Shown: positions 25,987 to 34,866, counted from the first letter of the stretch. The stretch: DNA of 64,000 nt from JANXQG01 sp964615095 (GCA_964615095.1 CAZTPX010000005.1:1-64000), one strand, 5' to 3'. The notes: generated from the sequence alone by a model not told the origin. Numbers and translations: made by a program.

Positions 25987-27423
25987 CTAGTGTGGACTGA
26001 TCTGTTGCAAATCCTCGCTGTCGAGCCCGCCCAGGTTCGGCAGCTTGTACTGGCCGCTATAGCCCGAAACCTCGGGCGTCGATTGCAGGATCGTGGCCAA
26101 CGCCGCCTGCGTGACCGGGGCGATCTGACAATTCCAACTCTGGTTCAAGAGGGACCAGTCCGGCGGGCCTCCCACGCGGCCGACGGTCCAAGGCGCCTTG
26201 CTGTTGCCCCCGCCGTTGCCGCCCCCGCCATTCACCGAACCGTAGGCAATCTCGCCGGGAACGCCACCCAGCGGAGACTGGCCGCCGCTGGTGCTCGTGC
26301 CGGCCTTGACCCACTCCAAGCGCTGGCGCGGTATGAACAGATGGACGCCGGCAAACGCCTGGTCGTCAGCCTCCAGCGGATTCTTGAACAAGCCCGGTGC
26401 TATCTCCGGCAACTTCTTCCAGTAGACCACGCCGATGAAGACATAATGTTTCTCCAGCGCCGCGTTCGGATTGGCCGTCTTGGAGGGATCCTCATAGATC
26501 TGCATGGGCAAGTTGGTGCGCGGGTACTCCACGTTCAGCAAATGTTCCAGATAGCCGCAAGTGAAACTCCGCCACAGGTTGGCGAACTGTGACATCTTGG
26601 CCACGGCGTCGAAGCCACTGAGCAGTTCCGCGTTCCATTGATTGAGATAGTTGTGCGACAGCGAGGATCGCTGGGCGATCGCCGCTTGCACGTATTGGTT
26701 TTGGTTGGCCACCGCATCGAGTTCCGGATCGACCGCGGGCAAGGTGCGCTCTTCGGGCGAGTAGCTCGATTCGGGGTCGCCGCCCACCGGCCGGGCGTCG
26801 GTCCGCCAGAGCACGCCGAACATCGGCCCGCGACGGTGATCCGGTTCGCCGTTCCGCGCGGCGGTCTGCTGGGCCGCGGCCTGTGCGATCTCCGGGAAGG
26901 CCACGATCACCGCCCGCTGGTACTGGGGAATCAACTCTTCGGAAAGGATCTCTTCCATCGTCGGCAGAACCTGGGCGCTCACCGCCTTGGCCCAAGCCGA
27001 GTAGGTGTCGACCATGTTCTGCTCCAGCGGGACTTTCTGGCGGATGGCCGTGCCCAGGGCGCTGAACTTCGGAAAAGGCGAACGGGAGAAGACCGTGGCG
27101 ACCCGGTTCCAGGCGGCTAGGATTTGGGACACATAGGAGGCCGAATTCTCGTCGCGGGCCTCGCGCAACACGGCAGTGACGGCAAACACGTCACAGAGCA
27201 GATTGTTCGTAAACGCCAGCGTGTTCATGCCCCGCGACAACACTACTCCGCCGGAATAGGCGGCCGAGTCGGCCGCGTTCTGCATGCGGAGCTTGCCGTC
27301 CACGTGCCGGCCGACATTCATCACCATCCCCAGCAGCATCGCCAGGAACAACACGGCGAACACGCTCACGATGCTGATCGAGCCGTGCTCGTCGCCGTGC
27401 AGCCCCCTCGCCTTCCCTCTCAC
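25987..27423 (-). CDS. TadG-like pilus assembly protein (start uncertain)
   Basis: The start of TadG (Flp pilus assembly, TadG N-terminal domain) is recognisable: GSISIVSVFAVLFLAMLLGMVMNVGRHVDGKLRMQNAADSAAYSGG contains the membrane span and the QNAADSAA motif. The remaining ~400 residues are exported, with a Gly/Asn-rich stretch (SVNGGGGNGGGN) near the C-terminus. The frame is open up to 27573, but its first 50 codons come from a dispersed repeat. A GTG at 27423 is the most plausible start and is used here, although without a clear ribosome site. Confidence 0.72.
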   Translation of the reverse strand: MRGKARGLHGDEHGSISIVSVFAVLFLAMLLGMVMNVGRHVDGKLRMQNAADSAAYSGGVVLSRGMNTLAFTNNLLCDVFAVTAVLREARDENSASYVSQILAAWNRVATVFSRSPFPKFSALGTAIRQKVPLEQNMVDTYSAWAKAVSAQVLPTMEEILSEELIPQYQRAVIVAFPEIAQAAAQQTAARNGEPDHRRGPMFGVLWRTDARPVGGDPESSYSPEERTLPAVDPELDAVANQNQYVQAAIAQRSSLSHNYLNQWNAELLSGFDAVAKMSQFANLWRSFTCGYLEHLLNVEYPRTNLPMQIYEDPSKTANPNAALEKHYVFIGVVYWKKLPEIAPGLFKNPLEADDQAFAGVHLFIPRQRLEWVKAGTSTSGGQSPLGGVPGEIAYGSVNGGGGNGGGNSKAPWTVGRVGGPPDWSLLNQSWNCQIAPVTQAALATILQSTPEVSGYSGQYKLPNLGGLDSEDLQQISPH

Positions 27424-27430
27424 CCACGCC

Positions 27431-27538
27431 TGTAGGGAACGCCCTCTGTGGCGTTCCAGCGGCATACGCCCTTGGTGGCGTTCCATAAATGGAGCGAACA
27501 CGCGCACTGCGGAACGGCACGGAGTCCGTTCCCTACAG
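27431..27538. repeat. Dispersed palindromic repeat, TGTAGGGAAC family
   Basis: Begins TGTAGGGAACG and ends CGTTCCCTACAG, with internal GGAACGGCACGGAG and two GGCGTTCC units. It resembles the copies at 4399-4476 and 57957-58043. It separates the TadE-like gene from the TadG-like gene and blurs the latter's start. Confidence 0.8.
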
Positions 27539-27559
27539 AAACCTCGCGTGACGGATTTC

Positions 27560-28528
27560 CTAAGGATAGACATACGTTACCACCGATTTCTCGCCTTCGT
27601 TGCCGATGGTGGCCGAGGCCTGCAAAGGATACGTGTATACGCCATCGTAGTTCTTGATCGCCGCCGCCACCGTGTCTTTTCCGCTGGGCCCGACCACATA
27701 CTTCGCCAGGATCCGCCCCGCCCCCGGCAGCAAGGGAAATTGGTAATTCACCGTCACCGTGATCGTGTCCTGCCAACCCACCTCATTGAAATAGAATTCG
27801 CCCGGATAGGGCGGCTCGTCGTAGGTCTCCAGCGGCGGCTCCTGATTCTTGTGGTAAAAGCTGATTTCCACGTCCGTGTTCTGCACGGCATAGGCCAGCT
27901 TATGGTCCAGCCGCGGGCCGCTCGCGGTGTTGGCGCTGGAACTCGGCGCCAGCGCGCCGTAGGCGTTCTTCAAGACCGTGTCCATCTGCGCCGCCGTTTC
28001 GGCCGTGAAACCCAGGTTCCGCGAAGGCGAGATGGGCACGCAGGCCAGGATGGCCGCCGAGGCGATCTTGTTGAACTTCGGGCTGCCCGGCTCGATCTTG
28101 AAGGTCAACCCGCCACTGCCGGGACCATAGTCGGCAGCCTTGGGGTTAATCTCCGGGGCAACATTGTCCGGGGCATCCGGGTCGACCGCATAGGAACTGA
28201 TGCAGCATGGCCCCTCGGGCACGGCCATGCCGGCCGGAATCCAAACCGCCGCGCTGCGGGCCGCGGCGAAGGCCGCATACTGCACCACCACCGTACCGAT
28301 CATCAGTTGGCTGACCTGCACGATCATCAGCATGACCATGATGAACACGGGCAGCGTGAGCACGAAACTGAGGCTCTGCACGCTCCCCACCTCATCGCGG
28401 TGCAATTGCAAAAGGCGGCCCAGGCGAAGCTGCGCCCGGCTGAAGCGCACCAACGCCCAGGCCACCAGTAGAAGAACCAGCAGCCACGCCAACCAAGGCA
28501 GACATGCCGTCAACATCGCACGAGCCAT
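27560..28528 (-). CDS. TadE-like pseudopilin
   Basis: A 322-residue protein. A first hydrophobic segment (LTACLPWLAWLLVLLLVAWALV) precedes a TadE-like module at residues 45-85 (LHRDEVGSVQSLSFVLTLPVFIMVMLMIVQVSQ, then AAFAAARSAAV). The rest is a secreted beta-rich domain. The start at 28528 has AAGGAAAA upstream; longer frames enter a palindrome. TadE-family pseudopilins are needed for Tad pilus assembly and are cut by a prepilin peptidase such as the one encoded next door. Confidence 0.75.
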   Translation of the reverse strand: MARAMLTACLPWLAWLLVLLLVAWALVRFSRAQLRLGRLLQLHRDEVGSVQSLSFVLTLPVFIMVMLMIVQVSQLMIGTVVVQYAAFAAARSAAVWIPAGMAVPEGPCCISSYAVDPDAPDNVAPEINPKAADYGPGSGGLTFKIEPGSPKFNKIASAAILACVPISPSRNLGFTAETAAQMDTVLKNAYGALAPSSSANTASGPRLDHKLAYAVQNTDVEISFYHKNQEPPLETYDEPPYPGEFYFNEVGWQDTITVTVNYQFPLLPGAGRILAKYVVGPSGKDTVAAAIKNYDGVYTYPLQASATIGNEGEKSVVTYVYP

Positions 28529-28548
28529 GGCAATTTTCCTTGTCAAAC

Positions 28549-28631
28549 CGTAGGCCGGATCAAGCCTGCGCAGTTCCGGCATGATTTCACGGAGACCCTG
28601 CTGGAACTGCGCAGGCTTGTTCCGGCCTACG
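28549..28631. repeat. Dispersed palindromic repeat, GTAGGCCGGAAC family
   Basis: CGTAGGCCGGATCAAGCCTG pairs with CAGGCTTGTTCCGGCCTACG, with an inner GCGCAGTTCC/GGAACTGCGC stem. The TAG stop of the prepilin peptidase (28627-28629) lies inside the right arm. Confidence 0.85.
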
Positions 28632-29232
28632 GTATTCTCGGTTCCAAGACCTTCTCCAACACCTCAATCAATCCAAACCTCACGATCACCACCGCCGCCA
28701 GCGCGCCGGGCGCGACGAAAACCCGCTGTCTCAACGCCACGCGTTCTTCATCGCTCAACGGCCGCAACCACGGCAACCGCAACAACCTGGTCGAAATCAA
28801 CCGCACCACGCGCCATACGGTCGTCACCGGCCCCACACGCCACACCAAAATGATCAGGCTGAAACACGAACCCAACACAAAGGTCCACAACAAGGCCTCC
28901 AGCCCCTTCTCCCATCCCATCAGCGTGCCGATCATCGCCATCAGTTTCACGTCTCCTCCGCCAATGCCGGGAAAGAGCACGAAACAAACCACCATCAACC
29001 CGCCGCACGTCAACAGGCCCCAGCCGGCGTCCGCAAGCGGCGGCGAACCCAACCACGCGCCCAGCCGCGATCCTGCCTCGTTATCGACGCGCAGCCATAC
29101 GCCGCCAGCCGCGCTCAAGGCCAGGCCCGCTAGGATTCCGCCGTACGTGTTCCAGTTGTAAATCTTCTTGCGGAACACGTCGCTCACGGCGGCGGCCAGC
29201 GTCAAAGCCAGGAGCAGGACCGTGGACAGCAT
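28627..29232 (-). CDS. cpaA: Prepilin peptidase (A24/CpaA-type)
   Basis: A 201-residue polytopic membrane aspartyl peptidase that cleaves Flp pilins and TadE-type pseudopilins. The two catalytic aspartates are in AAVSDVFRKKIYNW (about residue 18) and GIGGGDVKLMAMIG (the GxGD motif, about residue 95). Membrane helices match CpaA/TadV; no N-terminal methylase domain. It starts 3 bases after the stop codon of the small pilin gene. Its C-terminal residues run up to a stop codon inside a palindrome, so the original 3' end may have been replaced. Confidence 0.88.
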   Translation of the reverse strand: MLSTVLLLALTLAAAVSDVFRKKIYNWNTYGGILAGLALSAAGGVWLRVDNEAGSRLGAWLGSPPLADAGWGLLTCGGLMVVCFVLFPGIGGGDVKLMAMIGTLMGWEKGLEALLWTFVLGSCFSLIILVWRVGPVTTVWRVVRLISTRLLRLPWLRPLSDEERVALRQRVFVAPGALAAVVIVRFGLIEVLEKVLEPRIP

Positions 29233-29235
29233 GAA

Positions 29236-29442
29236 TCACGTGGGGACATTGTTGGCGTCGTTGGTCAAATCCTCCAGGCCCTGGTTGAAGTAAGCCTTGA
29301 TCGCCGGCCAGGCCTTGACCAACAGGAAGATCAAGATCGGCAAGGCGATCGCGCCGATAATCAGGATGGTTTCCAAGCTGATCGACCCGTCTTCATCCTC
29401 GTGAACCTTCTGCAGAAGTTTCCACAGGGAATTATTCTTCAT
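29236..29442 (-). CDS. Small Flp-type pilin
   Basis: A 68-residue pilin-like protein. A short charged leader (about 20 residues, KVHEDEDGS) is followed by ISLETILIIGAIALPILIFLLVKAW, with a Glu at +5 from the probable cleavage Gly-Ser and a membrane helix, and a short polar tail. This is the size and shape of Flp/Fap pilins. The start at 29442 is the only in-frame ATG close to the leader. The prepilin peptidase gene follows after 3 bases. Confidence 0.78.
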   Translation of the reverse strand: MKNNSLWKLLQKVHEDEDGSISLETILIIGAIALPILIFLLVKAWPAIKAYFNQGLEDLTNDANNVPT

Positions 29443-29540
29443 AAGCACTCTTCTCCCGAGGACGTCTCGCAACACCCCGAACCGCCCAAAACTGAGGCGG
29501 ATCCAAATCGGGTCTTGCACGGCAGTCCTACATAATGGGC

Positions 29541-29726
29541 CTACATAAACGGCCAGGACACTAAAGCACACACCATTCCGTACACGATGCGAATGATCGT
29601 GGGGCCAACGCGAAACAGAAACGCCGCCAGCGGCAGGATCACGCCCAGGACCAGCACATAGTCCAGCGTGGCCAGGCCGCGGCGACTGCTCCGCCCCACG
29701 TTCCACCGCCTCGATTTTCGCATCAT
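29541..29726 (-). CDS. Second small Flp-type pilin, Asp at the +5 position
   Basis: A 61-residue protein. The basic leader RKSRRWNVGRSSRRG precedes LATLDYVLVLGVILPLAAFLF. This matches Flp pilins, in which a Gly-cleaved helix carries Glu+5 and often Tyr+6; here the pair is Asp-Tyr. A second hydrophobic stretch (IIRIVYGMVCALVSWPF) follows, unusual for a pilin. It may be a minor pilin. It sits 98 bases upstream of the first pilin, in the same direction. Confidence 0.65.
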   Translation of the reverse strand: MMRKSRRWNVGRSSRRGLATLDYVLVLGVILPLAAFLFRVGPTIIRIVYGMVCALVSWPFM

Positions 29727-29766
29727 TCGTCCACCATTGCAACCGACAACCGTGTGCGAAGCACAC

Positions 29767-29832
29767 TCGATACTAACCCGAAGCGCAAGCTAGGGAATAC
29801 GTTATGGCCCTCGCTTGCGCTTCGGGTTAGTA
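29767..29832. repeat. Dispersed palindrome, AACCCGAAGCGC family (copy 1)
   Basis: Perfect 22-base arms at 29767-29788 and 29811-29832, core CTAACCCGAAGCGCAAGC, with a 22-base loop. A related copy is at 36319-36380. It lies between the second cpaF and the pilin genes. Confidence 0.9.
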
Positions 29833-29876
29833 TCATTTGCAACCGACATAATAATATAGGAATCGGCACCGGGAAT

Positions 29877-31001
29877 CTACGGCCCCTCCCCCGCACTCCA
29901 CATGTCCCGCGTCAACTGGATCCGGTCGCTCATCCCCTGCTCGTAGGGTTCGCGGGCGAACGTCGGCCGCTCACCGGTCGGTTCCAGGTCGGCAATCAGC
30001 CGCCCCTCGTTGGTCCTGCCTTTGAAGCGGGAAACGAAGATATCCGCCAGTCGGTACTTGTTATTGTCGTCCAGGCCGCGGGCCTCGGTGATTCGCGTGA
30101 TCTTTCGCGATCCATCTTCGCTAAAACGGGCAATCTGCACCACTACATGGATGGCGGAAGCCACTTGGGCACGGGCCACATAGATCGGGATCTCGATGTC
30201 CGACATCAGCGACAGCGTTTCCAGGCGGATCAAGGCATCCAGGGCCGAGTTGGCATGCACGGTCGAAAGCGCGCCGGCATGGCCGCTGATCATCGATTGG
30301 ATCATATCCAGTGCCTCGCCGCCGCGGACCTCGCCCACAATGATGCGGTCGGGCCGCATGCGGAGCGAATTGACGAACAACTGCCGCACGTTCAGCCCCC
30401 CCTTTCCGCGGCGGTCCGCCTGCTGCGATTCAAGGTACAGGCAATGGGCCTGGATCAGCCGCAGTTCCGACGTGTCCTCAATGACGATGATCCGCTCCTC
30501 TTCCGGGATGAATCGTGACACGGCCCCCAGAAGGACTGTTTTCCCGGTGCCCGTTCCACCAGAAATGATAATATTCTTTCGAAGCCGCACACAGATCTCG
30601 ATGAATTCCTTGGCCGCCGGGCTAAGGCTGCCAAAACTGATGAGATCATCGACCGTGAGGATTTGCTTGGTGAAGCGGCGGATTGTGAGGTAGGTACCTG
30701 TCCGGGCGCTGGGGGGGATCACCGCATGGACGCGTGAGCCATCGGGCAGTCGGGCGTCCAGAACGGGGTGTTCCTCGGTGATTTCCCGGCCCACCCATTG
30801 GGCCACATTGTGGATAGCCGTCAAGAGGGCATCTTCGCTGGGGAAGGCGGCGTCGGTACGGACCAGTCGGCCGCGGCGTTCCACATAAACGCAATCATAG
30901 CCGTTGACCATGATTTCGCTGACCGACTCATCGGCCAGGAATGCTCCGATCGGCTCTAAAAAATAGCCGACGCTGGCTTCGAAGATCGCCTGGCGGGACA
31001 T
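29877..31001 (-). CDS. cpaF: CpaF/TadA secretion ATPase
   Basis: A 374-residue ATPase without an FHA domain. It has the CpaF N-terminal FLADESVSEIMVNG block, Walker A GGTGTGKT, IEDTSELRL, PDRIIVGEVRGGEALD and STVHANS. It drives pilin assembly or retraction in Tad systems. It is the most upstream gene of the 14-gene block. The start at 31001 has AAAGGAAA ahead; the frame is open further to 31157 but lacks family similarity there. A TTGACA -35-like hexamer lies at 31097-31102 on this strand, without a good -10. Two CpaF copies suggest assembly and retraction roles or two filaments. Confidence 0.9.
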   Translation of the reverse strand: MSRQAIFEASVGYFLEPIGAFLADESVSEIMVNGYDCVYVERRGRLVRTDAAFPSEDALLTAIHNVAQWVGREITEEHPVLDARLPDGSRVHAVIPPSARTGTYLTIRRFTKQILTVDDLISFGSLSPAAKEFIEICVRLRKNIIISGGTGTGKTVLLGAVSRFIPEEERIIVIEDTSELRLIQAHCLYLESQQADRRGKGGLNVRQLFVNSLRMRPDRIIVGEVRGGEALDMIQSMISGHAGALSTVHANSALDALIRLETLSLMSDIEIPIYVARAQVASAIHVVVQIARFSEDGSRKITRITEARGLDDNNKYRLADIFVSRFKGRTNEGRLIADLEPTGERPTFAREPYEQGMSDRIQLTRDMWSAGEGP

Positions 31002-31200
31002 GGCGTTTCCTTTTGCCGCGTCTGGGAGTCGAAAACGCACTGCCCTTCGTGCGGAATCTATTCCGATATCTTTATCTTCCAACAAGTTATAGCAATTGTC
31101 AAGAGAGGGGCTGGGGTTGGCCAGGATTTTTGGCAAGTGTATGGGTGGCTGGGACACAGCGGGGTGGGTGAGGCAAAGCAGACGTATTGGCCATCGGCCT

Positions 31201-31230
31201 CGTTTAACCCGGAGCCAACGGCGACGGCGA
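31201..31230. repeat. Half copy of the TTTAACCCGGAGCCAACG repeat
   Basis: CGTTTAACCCGGAGCCAACG followed by GCGACGGCGA matches the left arm of the inverted repeat at 46710-46836, without its right arm. It lies in the gap between cpaF and the PcfJ gene; nothing else is seen in 31002-31284. Confidence 0.65.
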
Positions 31231-31284
31231 TTACCACAAAGCCGGGGTCAGACCGACACCGGACACCGCGATGCCGACACCCGA

Positions 31285-33441
31285 CTACCGGATCCAGCGC
31301 AAGACCCTCTTCTCAAAATCCTCGTGGTCATCATCGGGCTCACTTAGCTCGGGTTGCTCCGATCGTTGTTTTGGCCTGAAAGCCATCACGGTCGCCCCAA
31401 GTTCCATTGGGCTAAGGCGTTGCAGGTCTGACGGCAAGAATTGAATCGCACCGGCCCGGACTTGTTCCCAGGCCGTGTCGCTTCGATAGTCAAAACCACA
31501 AAGCGTTTTCACGTCTGCGGCCGCGCGCCGCCGTGGCGCGCCCCCAAGATAGTGCTGCAAGTCGCCCCCGTTCAGTGCCACGAGCAGTTGCTCCGCCGCC
31601 GTAACGGCCGTGCCCGGTGGCGGCCCATTACAAAAAGCGAGGTTCTGCCCCTCTGTAAAGTGGAATATTCCGGGGCGAATTTCCCTCGCAAAGAGCTGCA
31701 GTGTCGAGAGCCGCCTGCCGCGCACCGTGCGCAGCGAGAAGATCTGGGTCCGTCCGGACATGCATTCTCGGTCATACCCGCCCACGCAGTGATGCATGAA
31801 AACTCCTTCCTCCTGCAGCGCCCATGAAGAACAAAGCGGCTGGATCACAACCCCATTTGCGGTTTCGAACCGTTCGAACCAGGCGGGCCAGGCATGATCG
31901 CCACTCGATCCGTTCCCGCCGACGCCCGCGGCAATACCCAGCAATTTATGCCATTCCGCCGAGCGGCGTAGAAACGTGCCGATATGCCAGCGCGCTGCCA
32001 ACATTAACGCCGTTTGCCTGCGCGCGGTCGATTGCAGCGTCTCCTGCACGTCAGCCTGATCGCGATCTTCATGGACGCGCAGCGAATAAGGCAGCACCAG
32101 CGCATTTGCCAGCATCCGCACGAAATCGCGGATCCCAATGAGATATTCTCTCGTAAGATTCTCAATTTGACGGCCGACAGAGATCCAATCACCTCCCGTA
32201 GAAGCAAGCAGCGGACGAAACGCGGGAAATATCGGGTTGATCGCGCCCGGGCTTTCTTCGACCAAGAGTCTCGCGGCGTAGAAAGAGTCGCAAATCACGG
32301 ATGCGACCGAGGCGTCTCCGCTCGGACCGCCTGCAATCGCAACACCACATGAAGTCAGCGATTCCAGCGGCGGCAACTTGTCCGCCGGCAGGCCGGCCAG
32401 CCCGTCCAAGAGAAGCAGCGGCACGTCCAGGACGCCCGCCGACGGCGGCCGGTCCTCGAATCTCGCCGCCGGCTGCTGGTCGCCCAAGTGGTCGCCGCGG
32501 ACATACCCGTGCAATTCCTGCAGGTTGCGCGAAACGACCGCGCTGTGCTGCATGACTCGCAGCCTGCGAATCTCGGCAGGCGAGCAATCGAGCAGGGCAG
32601 CGGCCGGCTTGATGAAAGGCCGGCCAGCGTCGATCAACTCGCGCAAATGCGGCTCAGTGCGCAACCCCCACAGGGCCGGAAAGCTTCGCGCCCAGCGGAA
32701 ACGGTTGACGCGAGAATCGGGGGCCTGCGCCGCTACTGCGAAGTTGTACTCCCGTACGCGCACGCCCGAATCTTCCTTGACAAGATCTCGTAGCAGCGGG
32801 TCGCACCTTGCCGCGACTCGTTCAATCGCGAATCGGGCCCGCACTTCCGGCAAATCGTCGCAAAGCTCAGACAATTCCCGCAGTGCCGCAAGTTGCGGAC
32901 GTATGCATTGTCCCGGCACAGAACGCATCCCGTAAAAGTGCTCCATGATCTTGACACTGAATCGAACCGGCAGTTCCGAACGGATAAAGGCATTCAGTGG
33001 AAAGTCTTCGCGGGTGAGTGTCCATCCCCAACATCGCGGCGGGGTTTCTCCCGCACGCGGCCTGCGCACGCCGTCCAACAACTCACGAAGCATGGCGTCG
33101 GGAACGTCGGTATGGGCAGCGACGTTTTCGTAGGCCACGCGCCAAAAGCGCTCCCCTGGCTGGAGAATAAGAAGCATGGCGTTTCCGCCTGCCAAACCGC
33201 GGCTGAGCACCATCAGGTTTCCATCGCACGTGAGAAAGCGAAAATACTCAGATAGGGCGCGTTCGATGACTTCCCGTAAACTCGATGTCAGCGCATAATC
33301 GCCAATCCCGTACGTTGCCGCCCAGTTGTCGAGTCGAGCCGCAATTATGTCAGCGGTGGTAGATAGACTCGTGCCAGCCGACGGCTGGCCGTCAACGTAC
33401 GAACTCTGCTTGATAGGCTGCAGCCCGCTTTCCTGGCACAT
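31285..33441 (-). CDS. PcfJ-domain protein
   Basis: A large protein of about 718 residues. The C-terminal 200 residues match PcfJ, named from a conjugative plasmid gene: MHHCVGGYDREC followed by FSLRTVRGRRLSTLQLF. PcfJ's molecular role is not known; copies are common in planctomycetes and on plasmids. The N-terminal 450 residues are not recognised. The frame is open upstream to 34038, but that part overlaps the Uma2 gene and is low-complexity; an ATG at 33441 (MCQESG) is used, with an alternative at 33591. Tail residues 690-718 are acidic. Confidence 0.65.
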   Translation of the reverse strand: MCQESGLQPIKQSSYVDGQPSAGTSLSTTADIIAARLDNWAATYGIGDYALTSSLREVIERALSEYFRFLTCDGNLMVLSRGLAGGNAMLLILQPGERFWRVAYENVAAHTDVPDAMLRELLDGVRRPRAGETPPRCWGWTLTREDFPLNAFIRSELPVRFSVKIMEHFYGMRSVPGQCIRPQLAALRELSELCDDLPEVRARFAIERVAARCDPLLRDLVKEDSGVRVREYNFAVAAQAPDSRVNRFRWARSFPALWGLRTEPHLRELIDAGRPFIKPAAALLDCSPAEIRRLRVMQHSAVVSRNLQELHGYVRGDHLGDQQPAARFEDRPPSAGVLDVPLLLLDGLAGLPADKLPPLESLTSCGVAIAGGPSGDASVASVICDSFYAARLLVEESPGAINPIFPAFRPLLASTGGDWISVGRQIENLTREYLIGIRDFVRMLANALVLPYSLRVHEDRDQADVQETLQSTARRQTALMLAARWHIGTFLRRSAEWHKLLGIAAGVGGNGSSGDHAWPAWFERFETANGVVIQPLCSSWALQEEGVFMHHCVGGYDRECMSGRTQIFSLRTVRGRRLSTLQLFAREIRPGIFHFTEGQNLAFCNGPPPGTAVTAAEQLLVALNGGDLQHYLGGAPRRRAAADVKTLCGFDYRSDTAWEQVRAGAIQFLPSDLQRLSPMELGATVMAFRPKQRSEQPELSEPDDDHEDFEKRVLRWIR

Positions 33442-33574
33442 AACGGTAGCAACTGACAGAAAACTCGGTTCCCCCACTTGTGATTGTACTGGACAAAAAA
33501 CGTGCCGGTCAAGCGTGTGCCTCAGGACCGCTGCGCCGAACGGTACACGACGCGGTTGCCGCGCAGGTTGTCGG

Positions 33575-34210
33575 TCACGGCAGAAGCTCATGCACCGGAA
33601 TGCTTGCGACCTCGCGGCCGGCGATGACTGCCGGCACTTGCCCTGCCCCACTGAACGTCTGCCGCTGGCGGTAATCGGGTTGTTCGGCCGGACCGGTCGG
33701 ATCCATGTAGACTTCAACCTGTCGATCAACGAGATTGACGATCCAATAGGCCGGGATTGCCGCCGCCGCGTAAATCGCCTTCTTGAAGCCCTGGTCGTGC
33801 TGTAGGGAACTGTCCGACACCTCGACCACCAAGGCAAGGTCGTCAGCGAAGGGATGGTGCGACAAGTAATCTCGCGGTTGACCCCGAACCACCATGACAT
33901 CCGGTTCCGGCTCACTGGCCGCCAGCGTGGTCGCATCCTGCGAGTCGACGTACCAGCCTTCCGGGATAACCCTTGCCAGTGCGCCCTGCACCAGCAACTT
34001 GGCAACATGGTGTGCGGTGTTCTTCGTAATCTTGGCAACCAGCAGTCCGTTCAGGAGTTCGACATCGTCGTCTTCCGTAAGAATACCATGGCGGACCATT
34101 TCATGGTATTGATCCACGCTCAGCCGCCAAAGCGACAACGGAGGCACCGCAGGCGCAGGAGGCGCTGCCACCTCGATAAGCGGTTGAGAAAAATCTGCAA
34201 CGACGGACAT
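33575..34210 (-). CDS. Uma2 family (DUF820) predicted PD-(D/E)XK nuclease
   Basis: A 211-residue protein. Uma2 landmarks are LSVDQYHEMVRHGILTEDDDVELLNG, EPEPDVMVV, LALVVEVSDSSLQHDQGFK and AIPAYWIVNLVDRQVEVY. The Asp in PDV, the Glu in VVEVSD and the Lys in FKKA match the PD-(D/E)XK-like active site. Uma2 proteins are numerous in planctomycetes and cyanobacteria; their biological substrate is unknown. GGAGG lies directly upstream of the start at 34210. The PcfJ gene follows on the same strand. Confidence 0.88.
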   Translation of the reverse strand: MSVVADFSQPLIEVAAPPAPAVPPLSLWRLSVDQYHEMVRHGILTEDDDVELLNGLLVAKITKNTAHHVAKLLVQGALARVIPEGWYVDSQDATTLAASEPEPDVMVVRGQPRDYLSHHPFADDLALVVEVSDSSLQHDQGFKKAIYAAAAIPAYWIVNLVDRQVEVYMDPTGPAEQPDYRQRQTFSGAGQVPAVIAGREVASIPVHELLP

Positions 34211-34322
34211 AGGTTGCCTCCGAGGGCCAGGAAACGTCAAGGCGGGACTTCCCCTATTATAGTCCCGGTCATGCCCGTGTAAAAGGGCGTTCCGGAACAG
34301 CCGGGAGAAGTGCAAAGTCCTT

Positions 34323-34389
34323 CGTAGCACGGAATTTATTCCGTAGCCTTGCCCTTCTTAGGACAAAACGGAATGAATTCCGTGCTACG
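34323..34389. repeat. Dispersed palindrome, GTAGCACGGAATT family (copy 1)
   Basis: CGTAGCACGGAATTTATTCC on the left pairs with the right arm GGAATGAATTCCGTGCTACG. A sister copy is at 47264-47334. It lies upstream of the TM1266-hydG promoter. Confidence 0.85.
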
Positions 34390-34457
34390 GATGGCTATCC
34401 TGCCAGACTTTGCAGTTCTCCGTTCTGCCGCACGACAGATCTGCCGCCCAGCAGGGA

Positions 34458-34486
34458 TTGCGGTTTCCGCAGCGGGCAGGTATAAT
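34458..34486 (+). promoter_or_regulatory. Sigma-70-type promoter of the TM1266-hydG pair
   Basis: TTGCGG (34458-34463), 17-base spacer, TATAAT (34481-34486). Transcription would start near 34493, giving a leader of about 86 bases before the ATG at 34579. Confidence 0.75.
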
Positions 34487-34578
34487 CGACGTTCTTGTTG
34501 CCGAAGGTCGGCGGCAGGAGACATCGCATCTGCGTATTGGTCAGCGCGTTGTCGAGATCTGATTCATGGGAGTTTCCG

Positions 34579-34866
34579 ATGGAGAAGAGGCTCGGTTGCA
34601 TCAGCGTCATTATCGATCGGCAGGCCGGTCCAGTGACAAGCGTCAATGAACTGCTCTCGCAGTTCGGCGACTGCATCGTCGCTCGGCTGGGCTTGCCCTA
34701 TCCGTCGCGGGGCGTGAATATCATCACGCTCGTCACCGATTCCTCGGTCAATCGCCTCAGCGCCCTGACGGGCAAGCTGGGCAAACTCCCGGGCGTTCAG
34801 GTCAAGTCCCTGATGTCCAAGGTTCATGCCCCAGGAGTTGTTACCGATGTTGATCCGCCCGAATAG
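34579..34866 (+). CDS. TM1266-family iron-only hydrogenase system regulator (putative)
   Basis: A 95-residue ACT-like protein. RLGCISVIIDRQAGPVTSVNELLSQFGDCIVARLGLPYPSRGVNIITLV matches the TM1266 family, small ferredoxin-fold proteins that occur next to [FeFe]-hydrogenase maturation genes and are annotated as putative regulators. No DNA-binding domain is seen. The start at 34579 follows GGGAGTTTCCG. It overlaps hydG by 20 bases, so the two are co-translated. Confidence 0.85.
   Translation: MEKRLGCISVIIDRQAGPVTSVNELLSQFGDCIVARLGLPYPSRGVNIITLVTDSSVNRLSALTGKLGKLPGVQVKSLMSKVHAPGVVTDVDPPE

Noticed and set aside
33442..34038. An N-terminal extension of the PcfJ frame over the Uma2 gene
   Set aside because: The extension is Arg/Ser-rich and overlaps a recognisable Uma2 gene in another frame.
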